From the NCBI GenBank assembly GCA_029219245.1, contig JAQXTA010000015.1, positions 1-64,000 on the forward strand: a stretch of 64,000 nucleotides of DNA. Reading direction: 5' to 3'. This document shows positions 34,527 to 44,805 of this stretch, in pieces. Numbering within the stretch: position 1 is the first letter of the stretch; the number at the start of each line of letters is the position of its first letter. Below the pieces are notes generated by a model. The model worked only from the letters and a program-made list of their open reading frames with translations. It had not been told where the DNA came from and made no database searches. The stretch comes from Lachnospiraceae bacterium. Its GTDB lineage: Bacteria > Bacillota > Clostridia > Lachnospirales > Lachnospiraceae. A program made the translations under genes and the position numbers.

Positions 34527-36158
34527 CTAGGTATCTGCACCAACTGTTGCAAAAGCAATATTGGTTGCATGGTCTGCCACTCTCTCAAGCCCGGAAACAA
34601 TATCAGAAAAGATAACACCCGCTTCCGGTGTACATTCATTACTGGTCAGACGATCAAGATGTTTTTTCTGAAGTTCTTTTTCTTTCTCATCAATCGCTTC
34701 TTCGAGTTGACGGATATCTTCTGCATGTTCTTCCGTACTTTTCAAAAACATTTCCATGGAAAAACGCAATATCGTATTAACCATATCTAACATACTTCCC
34801 AATTCCATCTGTGCATCCTTACTGAAGGAAACGCCTGTTTCTATTCTGCGACGCGCACAATCAGCAACATTTTCCGCATGATCACCGATTCGCTCTATAT
34901 CATTTACCACGTGGAACAATGCACCTATCATTTTCAAGTCTTCAATCGGAAGGGTTGTCTGATTTATTTTTACCAGGTAATCCGAAATGGCGTGGCTTAA
35001 GAAATCGATATTTTTCTCGACCTCATCTACCTCTTCTATCTCTTCCTCATCCAGCGTAATCAGTACATTCATAGCACGATTAAGATTTTCACTAGCAAGG
35101 GATGCCATACGATCCAGCTCCTTCATAACTTCTACCATCGCAGTTGCCGGATTCAAAACCACCTTTTCACCAATATACTTCAGCTGGTAGCTGTCCCGAT
35201 AGCCAACCTTCTTATCATCTCCCGGAATGACCAGATAAGTAAGTTTTACAATACCATTCATAAATGGCAGTAAAATAATAACCTGGAAGATTTTTACACA
35301 GATATGTGCAAAGGCTACCGTACGTCCGGCATCATAATTAGCTGCCCTGCTTAAAATTTCTACAATCTGGTCAATACCGAATGAAAATACCGTAAATACA
35401 ACCGCCGTTCCAATTACATTAAACAGGAAGTGGATGGTAGCTGCCCTCTTGGCATCCTTTTTACCTACTAACGAAGCAATCAAAGCAGATACGCAGGAAC
35501 CGATATTACATCCAAGTATGGTAAACAGACACATGTCCAATCCCAATAAGCCCTGATTTGCCAAAAGTACCAGAATACTGACCGTTACCGACGAGCTCTG
35601 AATAACAGCTGTTACCAAAAATCCCAGCAGCACTGCCATAATCGGTACTCTTAAAGAAGCAAAAAGTTCCAGAACTGCAGGAGAGTCTTTCATGCCCGAC
35701 ATCGCGCCGGACATGGCACTTAGCCCCATAAACAGAATCCCAAATCCAACTATGGTTTCTCCAAGCTTCACAACTTTCTGTTTCTTACTGAACATAATCA
35801 TAATAACACCGATTAATAAAACTGCCGGTGCAATTTTCTCTAATTTAAAGGAAACTAACAAAGACGTAATTGTTGTACCGATATTGGCACCAAAGATAAC
35901 CCCTGCCGCCTGATATAAATTCATCAGACCGGAGTTGACGAAACTGACAACCATAACCGTACATGCCGACGAAGACTGTACAACCGCAGTAAAAAGAGTA
36001 CCTACCAGGATACCCATAAAACGGTTGTTTGTTAACTGCTCTAATATTTGTCTTAACTTAGCTCCGGCAACTTTTTCAATACTTTCACTCATAAGCTTCA
36101 TACCAAAGAGAAAAAGTCCTAAGCCACCTGCCATAGAAATAATAATTTCCAGATCCAT
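34527..36158 (-). CDS. Na+/phosphate cotransporter with PhoU domain
   Basis: This 543-residue protein has an N-terminal half (about 1-310) with two Na/Pi-cotransporter repeats, shown by the paired VVQSSSACTVMVVSFVNSG and VIQSSSVTVSILVLLANQG motifs. The C-terminal cytosolic part (about 340-543) is PhoU-like (VVNDIERIGDHAENVADCA; ERVADHATNIAFA). It probably imports phosphate with sodium, as NptA/YqeW-type proteins do. I chose ATG 36158, with AGGA seven bases upstream and the hydrophobic start typical of the family. It has its own promoter. Confidence 0.9.
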   Translation of the reverse strand: MDLEIIISMAGGLGLFLFGMKLMSESIEKVAGAKLRQILEQLTNNRFMGILVGTLFTAVVQSSSACTVMVVSFVNSGLMNLYQAAGVIFGANIGTTITSLLVSFKLEKIAPAVLLIGVIMIMFSKKQKVVKLGETIVGFGILFMGLSAMSGAMSGMKDSPAVLELFASLRVPIMAVLLGFLVTAVIQSSSVTVSILVLLANQGLLGLDMCLFTILGCNIGSCVSALIASLVGKKDAKRAATIHFLFNVIGTAVVFTVFSFGIDQIVEILSRAANYDAGRTVAFAHICVKIFQVIILLPFMNGIVKLTYLVIPGDDKKVGYRDSYQLKYIGEKVVLNPATAMVEVMKELDRMASLASENLNRAMNVLITLDEEEIEEVDEVEKNIDFLSHAISDYLVKINQTTLPIEDLKMIGALFHVVNDIERIGDHAENVADCARRRIETGVSFSKDAQMELGSMLDMVNTILRFSMEMFLKSTEEHAEDIRQLEEAIDEKEKELQKKHLDRLTSNECTPEAGVIFSDIVSGLERVADHATNIAFATVGADT

Positions 36159-36210
36159 ACTTTTATCCTGTGCCCCTTTGCAGTGTATTCCCCAATCCAC
36201 ATACATTTTT

Positions 36211-36240
36211 ATTGTAACAAGAAACCCCTGTCTCTGACAA
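36211..36240 (-). promoter_or_regulatory. Promoter of the Na/Pi cotransporter gene
   Basis: On the minus strand, TTGTCA (36240-36235) and TACAAT (36216-36211) are 18 bases apart. Confidence 0.7.
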
Positions 36241-36256
36241 GACTCTTTTCATTTTT

Positions 36257-37189
36257 TTATGAAAGTCCAGTTTTTTTATGAAAATTTCTTCCCTGTTCAA
36301 TGTCCATGTGTGTCTGTCTTTTTAAATCTTCAATTCCTGAAAACTTCATTTCCGGTCTTTTAAAAGCAAGCAATTCTACCATTACTTCCTTGCCATACAC
36401 ATCTTCATCAAAATCATAAAGATAGGTTTCTACTCCCATCACCTTTTCCTCGCTGACTGTGGGCTTATAACCGATATTCGAAATTGCAGGATAACATTGC
36501 TCAAGTATCCATACTCTTGAATAGTATACCCCATTTGGTGGTAATAATTTTTCTTTTTTCGGTAATAAATTTACCGTAGGCATACCAAGTGTCCTGCCAA
36601 GTTTTTTTCCATGGGTAACAATACCTTTTACCTGATAAGGTGTTCCAAGCAATGCCGTTACCTTTTCCATCTCTCCGTTTGCCACTGCTTCCCGGATAAG
36701 AGTAGAGCTGATTTCCTCACCATTCAGACTGACTTTATCGATAATTTCTACCTGATAACCACACTCTTCTGAAAGTTGATAAAGCAATGCCGCATTTCCA
36801 GCCCCTTTTTTTCCAAAGGACAAATCCGTTCCTGCCGCAATGACCGCTGCTTTCAATTTTTGTGTCAGATATTCTCTTACAAAACGCTCCGGCTCAGTTG
36901 CTGCCGTTTCAATATTTAACGGAAACTCAACCAAAACATCAATTCCCATCTGTGCAAAGGCGGCACGTTTCTCTTCCCTACTCATCAGCTCTTTTATCTG
37001 GTTTCCGCTAAAAAGTGCTGCTGGAGCCGGATCAAAGGTAAAAACAACTGCCAGCAGACCTTTTTTCTTCTGCTCAAGGATTCTGTCAAGCAGTTTTCGG
37101 TGTCCTAAATGAATACCATCAAATTTGCCAATGGCTACCGCACTCTTTTGCATAAGTTCAAATTCTGTTGTTCCTTCTATAATCTGCAT
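36257..37189 (-). CDS. ribF: Bifunctional riboflavin kinase / FAD synthetase
   Basis: This 310-residue protein makes FMN and FAD from riboflavin. The N-terminal nucleotidyltransferase has AIGKFDGIHLGHRKLLDRI (about 18-36) and ISSTLIREAV. The C-terminal riboflavin kinase (from about 180) has GIVTHGKKLGRTLGMPTVNL with the catalytic-site Thr-Val-Asn. Family length. It follows truB by 26 bases at the end of the rimP operon, as often in Firmicutes. Confidence 0.95.
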   Translation of the reverse strand: MQIIEGTTEFELMQKSAVAIGKFDGIHLGHRKLLDRILEQKKKGLLAVVFTFDPAPAALFSGNQIKELMSREEKRAAFAQMGIDVLVEFPLNIETAATEPERFVREYLTQKLKAAVIAAGTDLSFGKKGAGNAALLYQLSEECGYQVEIIDKVSLNGEEISSTLIREAVANGEMEKVTALLGTPYQVKGIVTHGKKLGRTLGMPTVNLLPKKEKLLPPNGVYYSRVWILEQCYPAISNIGYKPTVSEEKVMGVETYLYDFDEDVYGKEVMVELLAFKRPEMKFSGIEDLKRQTHMDIEQGRNFHKKTGLS

Positions 37190-37215
37190 CTGTTCTCATG
37201 CCTTTCCATTCTGTC

Positions 37216-38130
37216 CTATTCCGAAAGAAACATTTTTACCGGATAAAACATACTCTTTTCTTCCTCATATCGGTAAATCCCATAAAATTTCCCCTGTTCG
37301 TCATAAACACGTACCTGCTCACCCGGCTCAAATCTTTCTGCCTGTTCCGAATTCCGCTTTACCGCTTTCTTAAAAAAGCAGTTTCCGTTTTCGATAAACT
37401 TCACATATCCGGCAAGAACTATTGCTTTCTGTAAATTTACAAATACCTCATCTACCGACATAATCGCTTTTTCTACAGCATTTTCATCCCGTAGTTTTTC
37501 AATCTGCGCAAGTGTCAGAGCATCTTCCATACGGAAACTGCCCACTCTTGTCCTTTTTAAAGATTGCATGGCACCGCCGCAACCTAATTTTTCACCAATA
37601 TCCGCACAAAGAGTACGGATATAAGTACCTTTTGAACAACATACCCTCATCCGTACAAGCGGCAGATCCATCTGTAATATTTCCAATTCCTCTATCTGTA
37701 CCATTCTGGCTTTTCGTGTAACCTCTTTACCTTCTCTTGCCAGTTCATATAATTTTTTCCCATTTACTTTGAGCGCCGAATACATCGGCGGAATTTGTTC
37801 ATAATCTCCGCAGAAACTGTAAATGGCCTCTTCCACCTGTTCCTTGGATACGTCTACCTCGTTTTGAGTCAAAATTCTTCCAGACATATCCTGCGTATCG
37901 GTGGTTACACCAAGACGAAGTTCTGCCACATACTCCTTACTTTTATCCGTAAGCATATCGCAAAGCTTTGTCCCAGAACCTAAACATACAGGAAGCACTC
38001 CAACCGCATCCGGATCCAGTGTTCCTGTATGTCCAATTTTTTTCTGTTTCAAAATGCCACGTAGCCTGGCTACCACATCATGCGATGTGAAGCCGGCCTC
38101 TTTGTAAATATTGATAATCCCGTTATACAT
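37216..38130 (-). CDS. truB: tRNA pseudouridine-55 synthase
   Basis: This 304-residue protein makes pseudouridine 55 in the tRNA T loop. The catalytic Asp lies in GHTGTLDPDAVGVLPVC (about 32-48). The N-terminal GIINIYKEAGFTSHDVV and the SKGTYIRTLCADIGEKLG motif are typical. A C-terminal PUA-like extension (about 240-304) is present. It belongs to the rimP-infB operon. Confidence 0.96.
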   Translation of the reverse strand: MYNGIINIYKEAGFTSHDVVARLRGILKQKKIGHTGTLDPDAVGVLPVCLGSGTKLCDMLTDKSKEYVAELRLGVTTDTQDMSGRILTQNEVDVSKEQVEEAIYSFCGDYEQIPPMYSALKVNGKKLYELAREGKEVTRKARMVQIEELEILQMDLPLVRMRVCCSKGTYIRTLCADIGEKLGCGGAMQSLKRTRVGSFRMEDALTLAQIEKLRDENAVEKAIMSVDEVFVNLQKAIVLAGYVKFIENGNCFFKKAVKRNSEQAERFEPGEQVRVYDEQGKFYGIYRYEEEKSMFYPVKMFLSE

Positions 38131-38188
38131 TTTTCACTCCGTCTGAATGTCATTCCAACCTACTTAAGCCGATATAATCCTGCTGCTT

Positions 38189-39139
38189 TTATTCTGATAA
38201 CAGCTGTTCTTCTATTTGTCTGGAAAGATTGTTTATATTGTCATGATATGTACCGTTCATTGTACATCCTGCTGCTCTCACATGACCGCCTCCGCCAAAT
38301 TTCATGGCAATCGCTGCAACATCCACTTTTCCTCTGGAACGCATACTTATTTTATATTCCATCGGTCCAATCTCATACATGAAAATTGCACATTCCACAT
38401 TCTTCACATTACGAAGCTGGTTAATAATACCATCCAGGTCTTTGGGTCCAACCTGATAAAAATCCATGGTCTTCTTGTCTACCATACTCACGATACACTT
38501 TCCGTTCATAAAACGGATACTTTCCAGAATAGCCCTGCCCATTATCTGACTCTGCACATAGGTCTTCTCATAGAAGGTTTCTTCTATCAGTTTTGAAAAA
38601 TCAAATCCAAATTTAATTAGTTCGGCTGCAATCTGCAACGTTCTGGGCGAGGTGTTGGAATATTGAAATACACCGCAGTCATGGATGATTCCGATATAGA
38701 TTGCTTTTGCAATTTCTTCATCGATTTTGTCCATTTCCAGCAATTCATATAACAGTTCGCAGGTGGAACTTCTTTCCGGCTCAATAATATTCAAATCCCC
38801 GCAACCCCGATTGCTGATATGATGGTCAATATTGATTTTTTTATCCGCTTTCTCAAAAAGAGGCTGTGCAATGCCCAGACGGTCGGTACTGCAATCCAGT
38901 GCAAAAAAAACATCATATACCATATCCTCTTTACTTTCTGTATGAATCTGTCCGATATCCTTTATACACTGAAAAATATCTGCCGGTTGCTCCAGATATA
39001 CATCAATCTGTACATCCGGCAGCACTTTTTTCAAATAAAGATATAATCCCATAACAGAGCCCACACAGTCACCATCCGGTCTGATATGTCCGCTGATACC
39101 TATGGTTTTTGCCCCTTTTACTTCTTCTATGATCTTCAT
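38189..39139 (-). CDS. nrnA: DHH/DHHA1 phosphoesterase, NrnA-type nanoRNase
   Basis: This 316-residue protein has the DHH-family motifs HIRPDGDCVGSVMGL (about 17-31), ALDCSTDRLGIA, NIDHHISNRG and, in the DHHA1 part, GGGGHVRAAGC. NrnA proteins degrade short oligoribonucleotides or pApA and can act on 3'-phosphoadenosine phosphate. I chose ATG 39139 with GGAGG five bases upstream. Its place between rbfA and truB is the standard Firmicute arrangement. Confidence 0.88.
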   Translation of the reverse strand: MKIIEEVKGAKTIGISGHIRPDGDCVGSVMGLYLYLKKVLPDVQIDVYLEQPADIFQCIKDIGQIHTESKEDMVYDVFFALDCSTDRLGIAQPLFEKADKKINIDHHISNRGCGDLNIIEPERSSTCELLYELLEMDKIDEEIAKAIYIGIIHDCGVFQYSNTSPRTLQIAAELIKFGFDFSKLIEETFYEKTYVQSQIMGRAILESIRFMNGKCIVSMVDKKTMDFYQVGPKDLDGIINQLRNVKNVECAIFMYEIGPMEYKISMRSRGKVDVAAIAMKFGGGGHVRAAGCTMNGTYHDNINNLSRQIEEQLLSE

Positions 39140-39170
39140 TTCTGCCTCCATATGACTACATCTTTACTTC

Positions 39171-39198
39171 TTATTTTTTACTAGTTATTTTTTACTAG
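39171..39198. repeat. Perfect tandem 14-bp repeat
   Basis: TTATTTTTTACTAG occurs twice head to tail in the gap between nrnA and rbfA, with no sign of function. Confidence 0.9.
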
Positions 39199-39211
39199 CT
39201 TACCATACTTT

Positions 39212-39595
39212 TTATGATTCCGCATCTTCTTCCCTTTCCGGAATCGCTTCATTGACATCATCAATTAACTTAGACATAGAAACACCATAAGCAATTGACT
39301 GATCCATAATAAAACGTATCTGCGGTGTATTGCGCAGATTTAATTTCCGCGCAAGCTGGTTACGGATGAAACCTTCAGCACTGTTTAAGCCTGCAAGCGT
39401 ATCTTCCTGCGCTTTTTCATCTCCTAAAACACTGATCCATGCTTTACAGGTTTTCAAATCCGGTGCAACTTCTACCGCAACAACAGAAGTCAGTTCACCA
39501 ATCCGCGGGTCCTTAATTTCTCCGCGGATAATCTCTGCCAAAACACGCTGCACCTCACCGTTGATACGGGTATTTTTAATACTGTTCTTACGCAT
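39212..39595 (-). CDS. rbfA: Ribosome-binding factor A
   Basis: This 127-residue small-subunit maturation factor has the conserved RINGEVQRVLAEIIRGEIKD and DPRIGELTSVVAVEV segments, KH-like fold. It follows infB by 53 bases in the expected order. Confidence 0.95.
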   Translation of the reverse strand: MRKNSIKNTRINGEVQRVLAEIIRGEIKDPRIGELTSVVAVEVAPDLKTCKAWISVLGDEKAQEDTLAGLNSAEGFIRNQLARKLNLRNTPQIRFIMDQSIAYGVSMSKLIDDVNEAIPEREEDAES

Positions 39596-39648
39596 AATAT
39601 TTCATACCTCACTTTCCTCATCCGGAAAGAATCATGAAATGATTCTCT

Positions 39649-42501
39649 CTAGGTTCTGGGTACTTCCACCATAATATATGCTTCAACGATATCCAGTTCC
39701 TGCATCTTATCAAAGCCTTCAAATACAAGACCACATTCAAAGCCTGCTTTAACTTCCTTTACATCATCCTTGAATCTCTTTAAAGATGCTAACTCGCCTT
39801 CATAAATCTGCTCGCCCTCCCGGGAAATACGGATTTTACAGCCTCTTCTGAATTCTCCGTCAAGCACATAAGAACCGGCAATATTACCAACTGCAGATGC
39901 CTTGAAAATCTGGCGGACTTCCGCATGACCGATAACCTTTTCTTCATAAACAGGATCCAACATACCCTTCATAGCGGCTTCCACATCTTCAATTGCCTGA
40001 TAAATAACTTTATACAACCTTACATCAACGCCTTCGCGTTCTGCCGTTGCCTTTGCCGTTGCATCTACTCTGACGTTGAAACCGATAATAATAGCGGAAG
40101 ATGCAGATGCAAGCGTAACATCGGATTCCGTAATGGCACCAACACCGCCATGAATACATTTTACAACCACTTCCTCATTAGAAAGTTTCATCATGCTCTG
40201 CTTAACGGCTTCTACACTACCCTGAACGTCGGCCTTGACAATCAGATTAAGTTCTTTCAGATTACCTTCCTGAATCTGGCTGAACAAATCATCCAGAGAC
40301 ATTCTTGTCTTAGTATCTGCAAGCATTTCTTCTTTATGCTGTGCCTTATAGGTTTCTGCATAGGCTTTAGCAGATTTATCATTTTCATGCACAATAAAAA
40401 CTTCTCCCGCACTTGGCACATCGGATAGACCAAGAATTTCAACCGGAGTAGAAGGCGTTGCTTCTCTGACTCTTCTGCCCTTATCATCAATCATGGCTCT
40501 TACTTTACCATGACTTGCTCCTGCAGAAATAAAATCACCAACATGCAGCGTACCCTTCTGTACAAGTACCGTTGCTACCGGTCCGCGGCCTTTATCCAGC
40601 TCTGCTTCAATGACAAGACCTCTTGCATTACGATTCGGATTTGCTTTCAGCTCCAGAATCTCTGCTGTCAAGAGAATGGTCTCTAACAACGTATCAATAC
40701 CTTCTCCGGATTTTGCAGAAACCGGAACAAACTCTGTAGAGCCGCCCCAATCTACCGGAATCAGCTCATATTCTGTCATTTCCTGTTTTACGCGGTCAAT
40801 ATTGGCATTCGGTTTATCAATCTTGTTGACTGCAACAATAATTTCAATACCTGCCGCCTTTGCATGATTGATTGCTTCTACCGTCTGCGGCATAACACCA
40901 TCATCAGCAGCTACTACCAGAACTGCAATATCCGTAGAATTTGCACCACGCATACGCATAGCCGTGAATGCTTCATGTCCCGGTGTATCTAAGAAGGTAA
41001 TCTTCTGATTGTTAGCCGTTACGGTATAGGCACCGATTGCCTGAGTAATACCACCGGCTTCTTTATCGGTTACATTAGTTTTACGGATTGCATCCAGAAG
41101 AGACGTTTTACCATGGTCAACATGACCCATAACGCAAATAACAGGTGGTCTTGATACCATCGTGCTCTCGTCGTCTTCTTCCTCTTTCAAAAGTTCCTCA
41201 ATCACATCCACTTTTTCTTCTTTTTCACAGATGATTTCATAATCGATTGCAATATTCTCGGCATCCTCAAATGTAATTTCCGAGTTTACCGTAACAATCT
41301 GTCCCTGTAAAAAGAGTTTCTTAATAATAGCAGACGGCTGGATTTTCATCTTATCTGCCAGATCTTTAATTGTTAAAGTCTCCGGAAGGGTAATCACTTT
41401 AATCTGCTCTTCTACTACCGCTTCCACTTTCTTTTCCGGTTTGATGAAACGTCCCGGCTTATTACGGTTCTTTCCGCCAATTTCATCCTCTTCATAAATC
41501 AGATCTTTTTTAGAACGTTTATCCTTCTCCTGACTGATTCTGCGCTTCTCTTCATCTCTGTGCTTTTCAGCTTCTTTGATAGGTGTCTCGGGCATAAAGT
41601 CCTTGTTGTTTCCACCCTTCTTAAATCGATTGTCCTGCCCGCCATTTCCTCTCTGAGAGCGTTCATTATTGTTATAATTGCGGTTATTGTCTGAAAAAGC
41701 ACCTGCGCTGCGGTTACCACCCTGATGATTGTTAAAGCCCTGACGATTCTGTCCTTCAGACCTTCTGTTTTCGTTGCCGCGTGGTCTTTCCTGGTTGTTA
41801 TTCCGCTCTTGGTTGTTGCTTCTTTCCTGTCCGTTATTTCTTTCCTGGACATTGTTTCTTTCCTGAACGTTTGCTTTGTTTTGTCCATTTGCTTTTTCCC
41901 TGTTTTCCTGCTGTCTCTGTTCCAGACGACGTTCCTGTTGCTGTTTCTGGCGAACCTCATACGGCTCTGCCGTTACCGGAATCGGTTTCTGTGTTGGACG
42001 GATAATTTTATGCGGTGCCGGCTGCTGTGCTACCTGACGTCCACCGCCACTGTTACCAGCCGGTCTTCTGTCATTATTACCCTGACTATTCTGATTTCCC
42101 TGATTCGGTCTTCCTCCGGGCATCTTGGAATTATGCGGATTACTGACAAAGATAATCTTTTTCTTTTTCTTCGGTTCTTCCCCACCTGTCGGTTTCTTAT
42201 TTTCTTCCGATTGCTTACTTTCTGCCGGTTTCCTATTCTCTTCCGGCTGCTTACTTTCTGCCGGTTTCTTTTCTGCCGCAACGGTTTCTGTCTTTGCAGG
42301 TTCTGCCTTCTTTACCTCTTCTTTATCTGCTGTGCTGCCTGTTGCACCACCAAAATGCTTACGCACCAGTTCAATTGCATCATCTTCAATTGAGCTCTGG
42401 GCTACTTTTACTTCAAATCCTTTATCCTGTAAGAAAGCAATTAGTTCTTTGCTTTGCTTCTCTAACTCTTTTGCAAGCTCATGTACTTTCATTTTCGCCA
42501 T
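39649..42501 (-). CDS. infB: Translation initiation factor IF-2
   Basis: This 950-residue GTPase positions initiator tRNA on the small subunit. The N-terminal IF2-N domain (about 1-50) is followed by a low-complexity linker to about 370, rich in Asn, Gln, Arg, Glu and Lys, with two tandem repeats (see 41776 and 42196). A second IF2-N region precedes the G domain. The G domain (from about 445) has [25 protein letters not shown] and NKIDKPNA. C-terminal domains end in [13 protein letters not shown] chose ATG 42501 with GGAGGT at the right distance. The linker makes it longer than many IF-2 proteins. Confidence 0.97.
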   Translation of the reverse strand: MAKMKVHELAKELEKQSKELIAFLQDKGFEVKVAQSSIEDDAIELVRKHFGGATGSTADKEEVKKAEPAKTETVAAEKKPAESKQPEENRKPAESKQSEENKKPTGGEEPKKKKKIIFVSNPHNSKMPGGRPNQGNQNSQGNNDRRPAGNSGGGRQVAQQPAPHKIIRPTQKPIPVTAEPYEVRQKQQQERRLEQRQQENREKANGQNKANVQERNNVQERNNGQERSNNQERNNNQERPRGNENRRSEGQNRQGFNNHQGGNRSAGAFSDNNRNYNNNERSQRGNGGQDNRFKKGGNNKDFMPETPIKEAEKHRDEEKRRISQEKDKRSKKDLIYEEDEIGGKNRNKPGRFIKPEKKVEAVVEEQIKVITLPETLTIKDLADKMKIQPSAIIKKLFLQGQIVTVNSEITFEDAENIAIDYEIICEKEEKVDVIEELLKEEEDDESTMVSRPPVICVMGHVDHGKTSLLDAIRKTNVTDKEAGGITQAIGAYTVTANNQKITFLDTPGHEAFTAMRMRGANSTDIAVLVVAADDGVMPQTVEAINHAKAAGIEIIVAVNKIDKPNANIDRVKQEMTEYELIPVDWGGSTEFVPVSAKSGEGIDTLLETILLTAEILELKANPNRNARGLVIEAELDKGRGPVATVLVQKGTLHVGDFISAGASHGKVRAMIDDKGRRVREATPSTPVEILGLSDVPSAGEVFIVHENDKSAKAYAETYKAQHKEEMLADTKTRMSLDDLFSQIQEGNLKELNLIVKADVQGSVEAVKQSMMKLSNEEVVVKCIHGGVGAITESDVTLASASSAIIIGFNVRVDATAKATAEREGVDVRLYKVIYQAIEDVEAAMKGMLDPVYEEKVIGHAEVRQIFKASAVGNIAGSYVLDGEFRRGCKIRISREGEQIYEGELASLKRFKDDVKEVKAGFECGLVFEGFDKMQELDIVEAYIMVEVPRT
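41776..41865 (-). repeat. Five 18-bp tandem repeats in infB (QERNNx)
   Basis: Five exact-length units encode [24 protein letters not shown] and QERPRG in the IF-2 linker. Nucleotide identity is high but the third units have drifted. Confidence 0.9.
42196..42267 (-). repeat. Two 36-bp tandem repeats in infB
   Basis: Two head-to-tail units encode [12 protein letters not shown] and [12 protein letters not shown] in the IF-2 linker. Confidence 0.9.
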
Positions 42502-42516
42502 GCTCACTACCTCCAT

Positions 42517-42855
42517 CTACTGATTAGAATCTTCCAAATGTTTTCGTATCGAATTTGCGAACCCCTCATCTGTAACCGCCAAAGAAGTTCTGTCCTGTTT
42601 TCCCATGGAATGACCGTTTTCTTCCATTCTTCCATACAAATAAAAAGGTACTTCATAAAAATCACACATATTCCGAAACTTCTTTTTCGTATTATCCGAT
42701 GCATCTTCTGATACGATGACCAGATATGCTTTTCCGGACTTTACCGCATTCTCGGTTGCAAATCCTCCACTGACAACATTTCTGGAACGAGCCGCCAGTC
42801 CAAGCATCGATAATACTTTATCTCTTATCGGTCTATTCTTCTCGGACATCTTCAT
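42517..42855 (-). CDS. L7Ae-type ribosomal protein (YlxQ-like)
   Basis: This 112-residue protein has the L7Ae/L30e/S12e/Gadd45 RNA-binding pattern: DKVLSMLGLAARSRNVVSGG and KSGKAYLVIVSEDASDNTKKKF. YlxQ is expected to bind kink-turn RNA. AAAGGAG lies 4 bases before ATG 42855; a second ATG two codons on (42849) has longer spacing and is equally possible. It overlaps the upstream rnpM gene by 23 bp and ends 15 bases before infB. Confidence 0.85.
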   Translation of the reverse strand: MKMSEKNRPIRDKVLSMLGLAARSRNVVSGGFATENAVKSGKAYLVIVSEDASDNTKKKFRNMCDFYEVPFYLYGRMEENGHSMGKQDRTSLAVTDEGFANSIRKHLEDSNQ

Positions 42856-43108
42856 CAAACTCCTTTTCCAGACTTTCGTATATTTCATCCGGAATACTCA
42901 TTTTGAAGGAACGTTCCAAGCCTTTATTTTTTCTTGCCTTTGCAAGACAGTTCCTATCCATACAAAGATAAGCGCCCCTTCCGTTCTTTTTACCGGTTTT
43001 ATCTAATACGATTGGACCTTCTGCAGTTTTTAATACACGCATCATTTCCTTTTTATTCTTCATTTCTCCACAACCCACACATTGTCTCATGGGAATTTTT
43101 TTTGCCAT
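42833..43108 (-). CDS. rnpM: YlxR/RnpM family RNA-binding protein
   Basis: This 91-residue protein has the YlxR signature: RQCVGCGEMKNKKEMMRVL (about 8-26) and NGRGAYLCMDRNCLAKA (about 42-58), with four Cys residues. YlxR has been reported to modulate RNase P activity (RnpM). It lies in the standard position between nusA and ylxQ, with an acidic tail overlapping ylxQ. Confidence 0.92.
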   Translation of the reverse strand: MAKKIPMRQCVGCGEMKNKKEMMRVLKTAEGPIVLDKTGKKNGRGAYLCMDRNCLAKARKNKGLERSFKMSIPDEIYESLEKEFDEDVREE

Positions 43109-43125
43109 AGAAATCGTAATCCTTT

Positions 43126-44289
43126 CTATTCTTCTGCACCAGTCTGTTCAGCATCTGTGCCTTCATATGCTTCCTCATAATCTTCCTGTGCATACTCTTC
43201 GTCATCATAACCTTCTTCGTCATACTCATAATCTTCATAACGGAAGCCCGGTGCATCTTTTGCCTGTGTTTCACTCTTAATATCAATCTTATAGCCGGTC
43301 AGTCTGGCTGCCAGTCTTGCATTCTGTCCTTCCTTACCGATTGCAAGAGATAACTGATAATCCGGTACAACGACTTTGGCGGTCTTTTCATCCGGATCGG
43401 CAAATACCGCAACAATTTTTGCCGGAGATAAAGCATTCTGAATTAAGTTACCCGGGTTATCATCCCAGTTGATGATATCAATTTTCTCACCGCGCAGCTC
43501 ATCTACGATGGAGTTGACTCTGGCACCGTTTAAACCGACACAGGCACCTACCGCATCCACATTCGGATTATTAGAACGGACTGCCATCTTGGTTCTGCTT
43601 CCTGCTTCTCTGGCAATACTCATAATTTCAACCGTTCCGTCTTTGATTTCTGTTACCTCGGTTTCAAACAATCTCTTAACCAGTTCCGGATGGGTACGGC
43701 TTACCAGAATTCTCGGTCCTTTCGGTGTATTCTTCACTTCCAGAATATATACCTTGATTCTTTCGGTCGGCTTGAAGTTCTCACCACGAACCTGCTCGCT
43801 CTCATTTAAAATAGCATCCGTCTTTCCAAGGTTGATGGAAATATTTCTACCAACATAACGCTGCACAATACCGGTCACAACATCTTTTTCCTTTTCAAAA
43901 TACTGGTTGTAAATAACACTTCTTTCCTCTTCACGAATTTTCTGTAAAATAACATTCTTTGCATTCTGTGTTGCAATACGTCCGAATTCCTTAGACTTAA
44001 TTTCCACATGGATCATATCCCCAAGTTTCGCCTTCTTGGAAATCTTCTGTGCGTCTTCCAGAGAAATCTGTAAGCAATCGTCTTCTACCTCTTCTACCAC
44101 TTCTTTCTCCGCATAGCATAAGAAATCACAGGTATCTCTGTCAATTTCTACTTTAATATTGTCTGCTTTGCCAAAATGGTTCTTGCAGGCTGTCATCAAA
44201 GAATTTTCAATTGCGTCAAACAGCGTTTCCTTGCTGATTTCTTTCTCCTTCTCCAAAATATCCAATGCTTCCATCAATTCTTTATTCAT
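43126..44289 (-). CDS. nusA: Transcription termination/antitermination protein NusA
   Basis: This 387-residue protein has an N-terminal RNA-polymerase-binding domain (about 1-130), an S1 domain (VVTGIVQRYVGRNISINLG, about 135) and two KH domains (GACVGLNGARVNSIVDEL about 240; LAIGKEGQNARLAARLTG about 305). It ends in a very acidic tail rich in Tyr, Glu and Asp from about 350. No C-terminal AR repeats, as usual in Firmicutes. Confidence 0.97.
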   Translation of the reverse strand: MNKELMEALDILEKEKEISKETLFDAIENSLMTACKNHFGKADNIKVEIDRDTCDFLCYAEKEVVEEVEDDCLQISLEDAQKISKKAKLGDMIHVEIKSKEFGRIATQNAKNVILQKIREEERSVIYNQYFEKEKDVVTGIVQRYVGRNISINLGKTDAILNESEQVRGENFKPTERIKVYILEVKNTPKGPRILVSRTHPELVKRLFETEVTEIKDGTVEIMSIAREAGSRTKMAVRSNNPNVDAVGACVGLNGARVNSIVDELRGEKIDIINWDDNPGNLIQNALSPAKIVAVFADPDEKTAKVVVPDYQLSLAIGKEGQNARLAARLTGYKIDIKSETQAKDAPGFRYEDYEYDEEGYDDEEYAQEDYEEAYEGTDAEQTGAEE

Positions 44290-44316
44290 TTTCTGGTATC
44301 CTCCTTTATGTTTCTC

Positions 44317-44781
44317 TTAAAAATCAAGTGCCAGTCTGATAAGTGCTATTTCTGCTCTGGCAAATACTTTCTCTTCTTCATCTATTACGACAATTATATT
44401 CTGTTCATCAAAAGCTTTTAAAACACCACGAAACTCTTTCTGCTTATCGATTGGTTTGTAAGTTTTGATTTCTACCTCTTCTCCCAGACTCTTCTCCAAA
44501 TGTTTATCTTTCTTCAAAGTTCTTCCAAGTCCCGGACTGCTGACCTCCAGAATATAAGCATCTTCAATAAAATCATCTTTATCCAGTTCATCGGATAAAG
44601 CCCTGCTGACCTTCTCGCAGTCATCAATATTGACGCCGCCCGGCTTATCAATGTAAGCACGCAGATACCAGTCGCTTCCTTCTTTGACATATTCCACGTC
44701 ATAGATTTCCACACCGAATTTTTCTACGATTGGCAGCAACAGTTTCTCTGTTTTGGATTCGTATGTCTCTCTTTTAGACAT
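44317..44781 (-). CDS. rimP: Ribosome maturation factor RimP
   Basis: This 154-residue 30S maturation factor has the motifs VEIYDVEYVKEGSDWYLRAY, GGVNIDDCEKVSRALS and YILEVSSPGLGRTL. First gene of the nusA-infB operon. Its leader of about 75 bases carries a hairpin at 44806-44835 with only a short T tract. Confidence 0.95.
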   Translation of the reverse strand: MSKRETYESKTEKLLLPIVEKFGVEIYDVEYVKEGSDWYLRAYIDKPGGVNIDDCEKVSRALSDELDKDDFIEDAYILEVSSPGLGRTLKKDKHLEKSLGEEVEIKTYKPIDKQKEFRGVLKAFDEQNIIVVIDEEEKVFARAEIALIRLALDF

Positions 44782-44805
44782 CTGCTACCTCCCTTTCATT
44801 TACAT

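Noticed and set aside
36241..36290. Terminator after ribF
   Set aside because: A TTTCAT/ATGAAA hairpin is present but no T tract follows on the minus strand, so I could not support it.
41725..42393. Hydrophobic plus-strand frame of 222 codons opposite infB
   Set aside because: It is the complement of the Asn/Gln/Lys-rich repeat linker, which reads as Phe/Leu/Val; it looks like a membrane protein only by composition.
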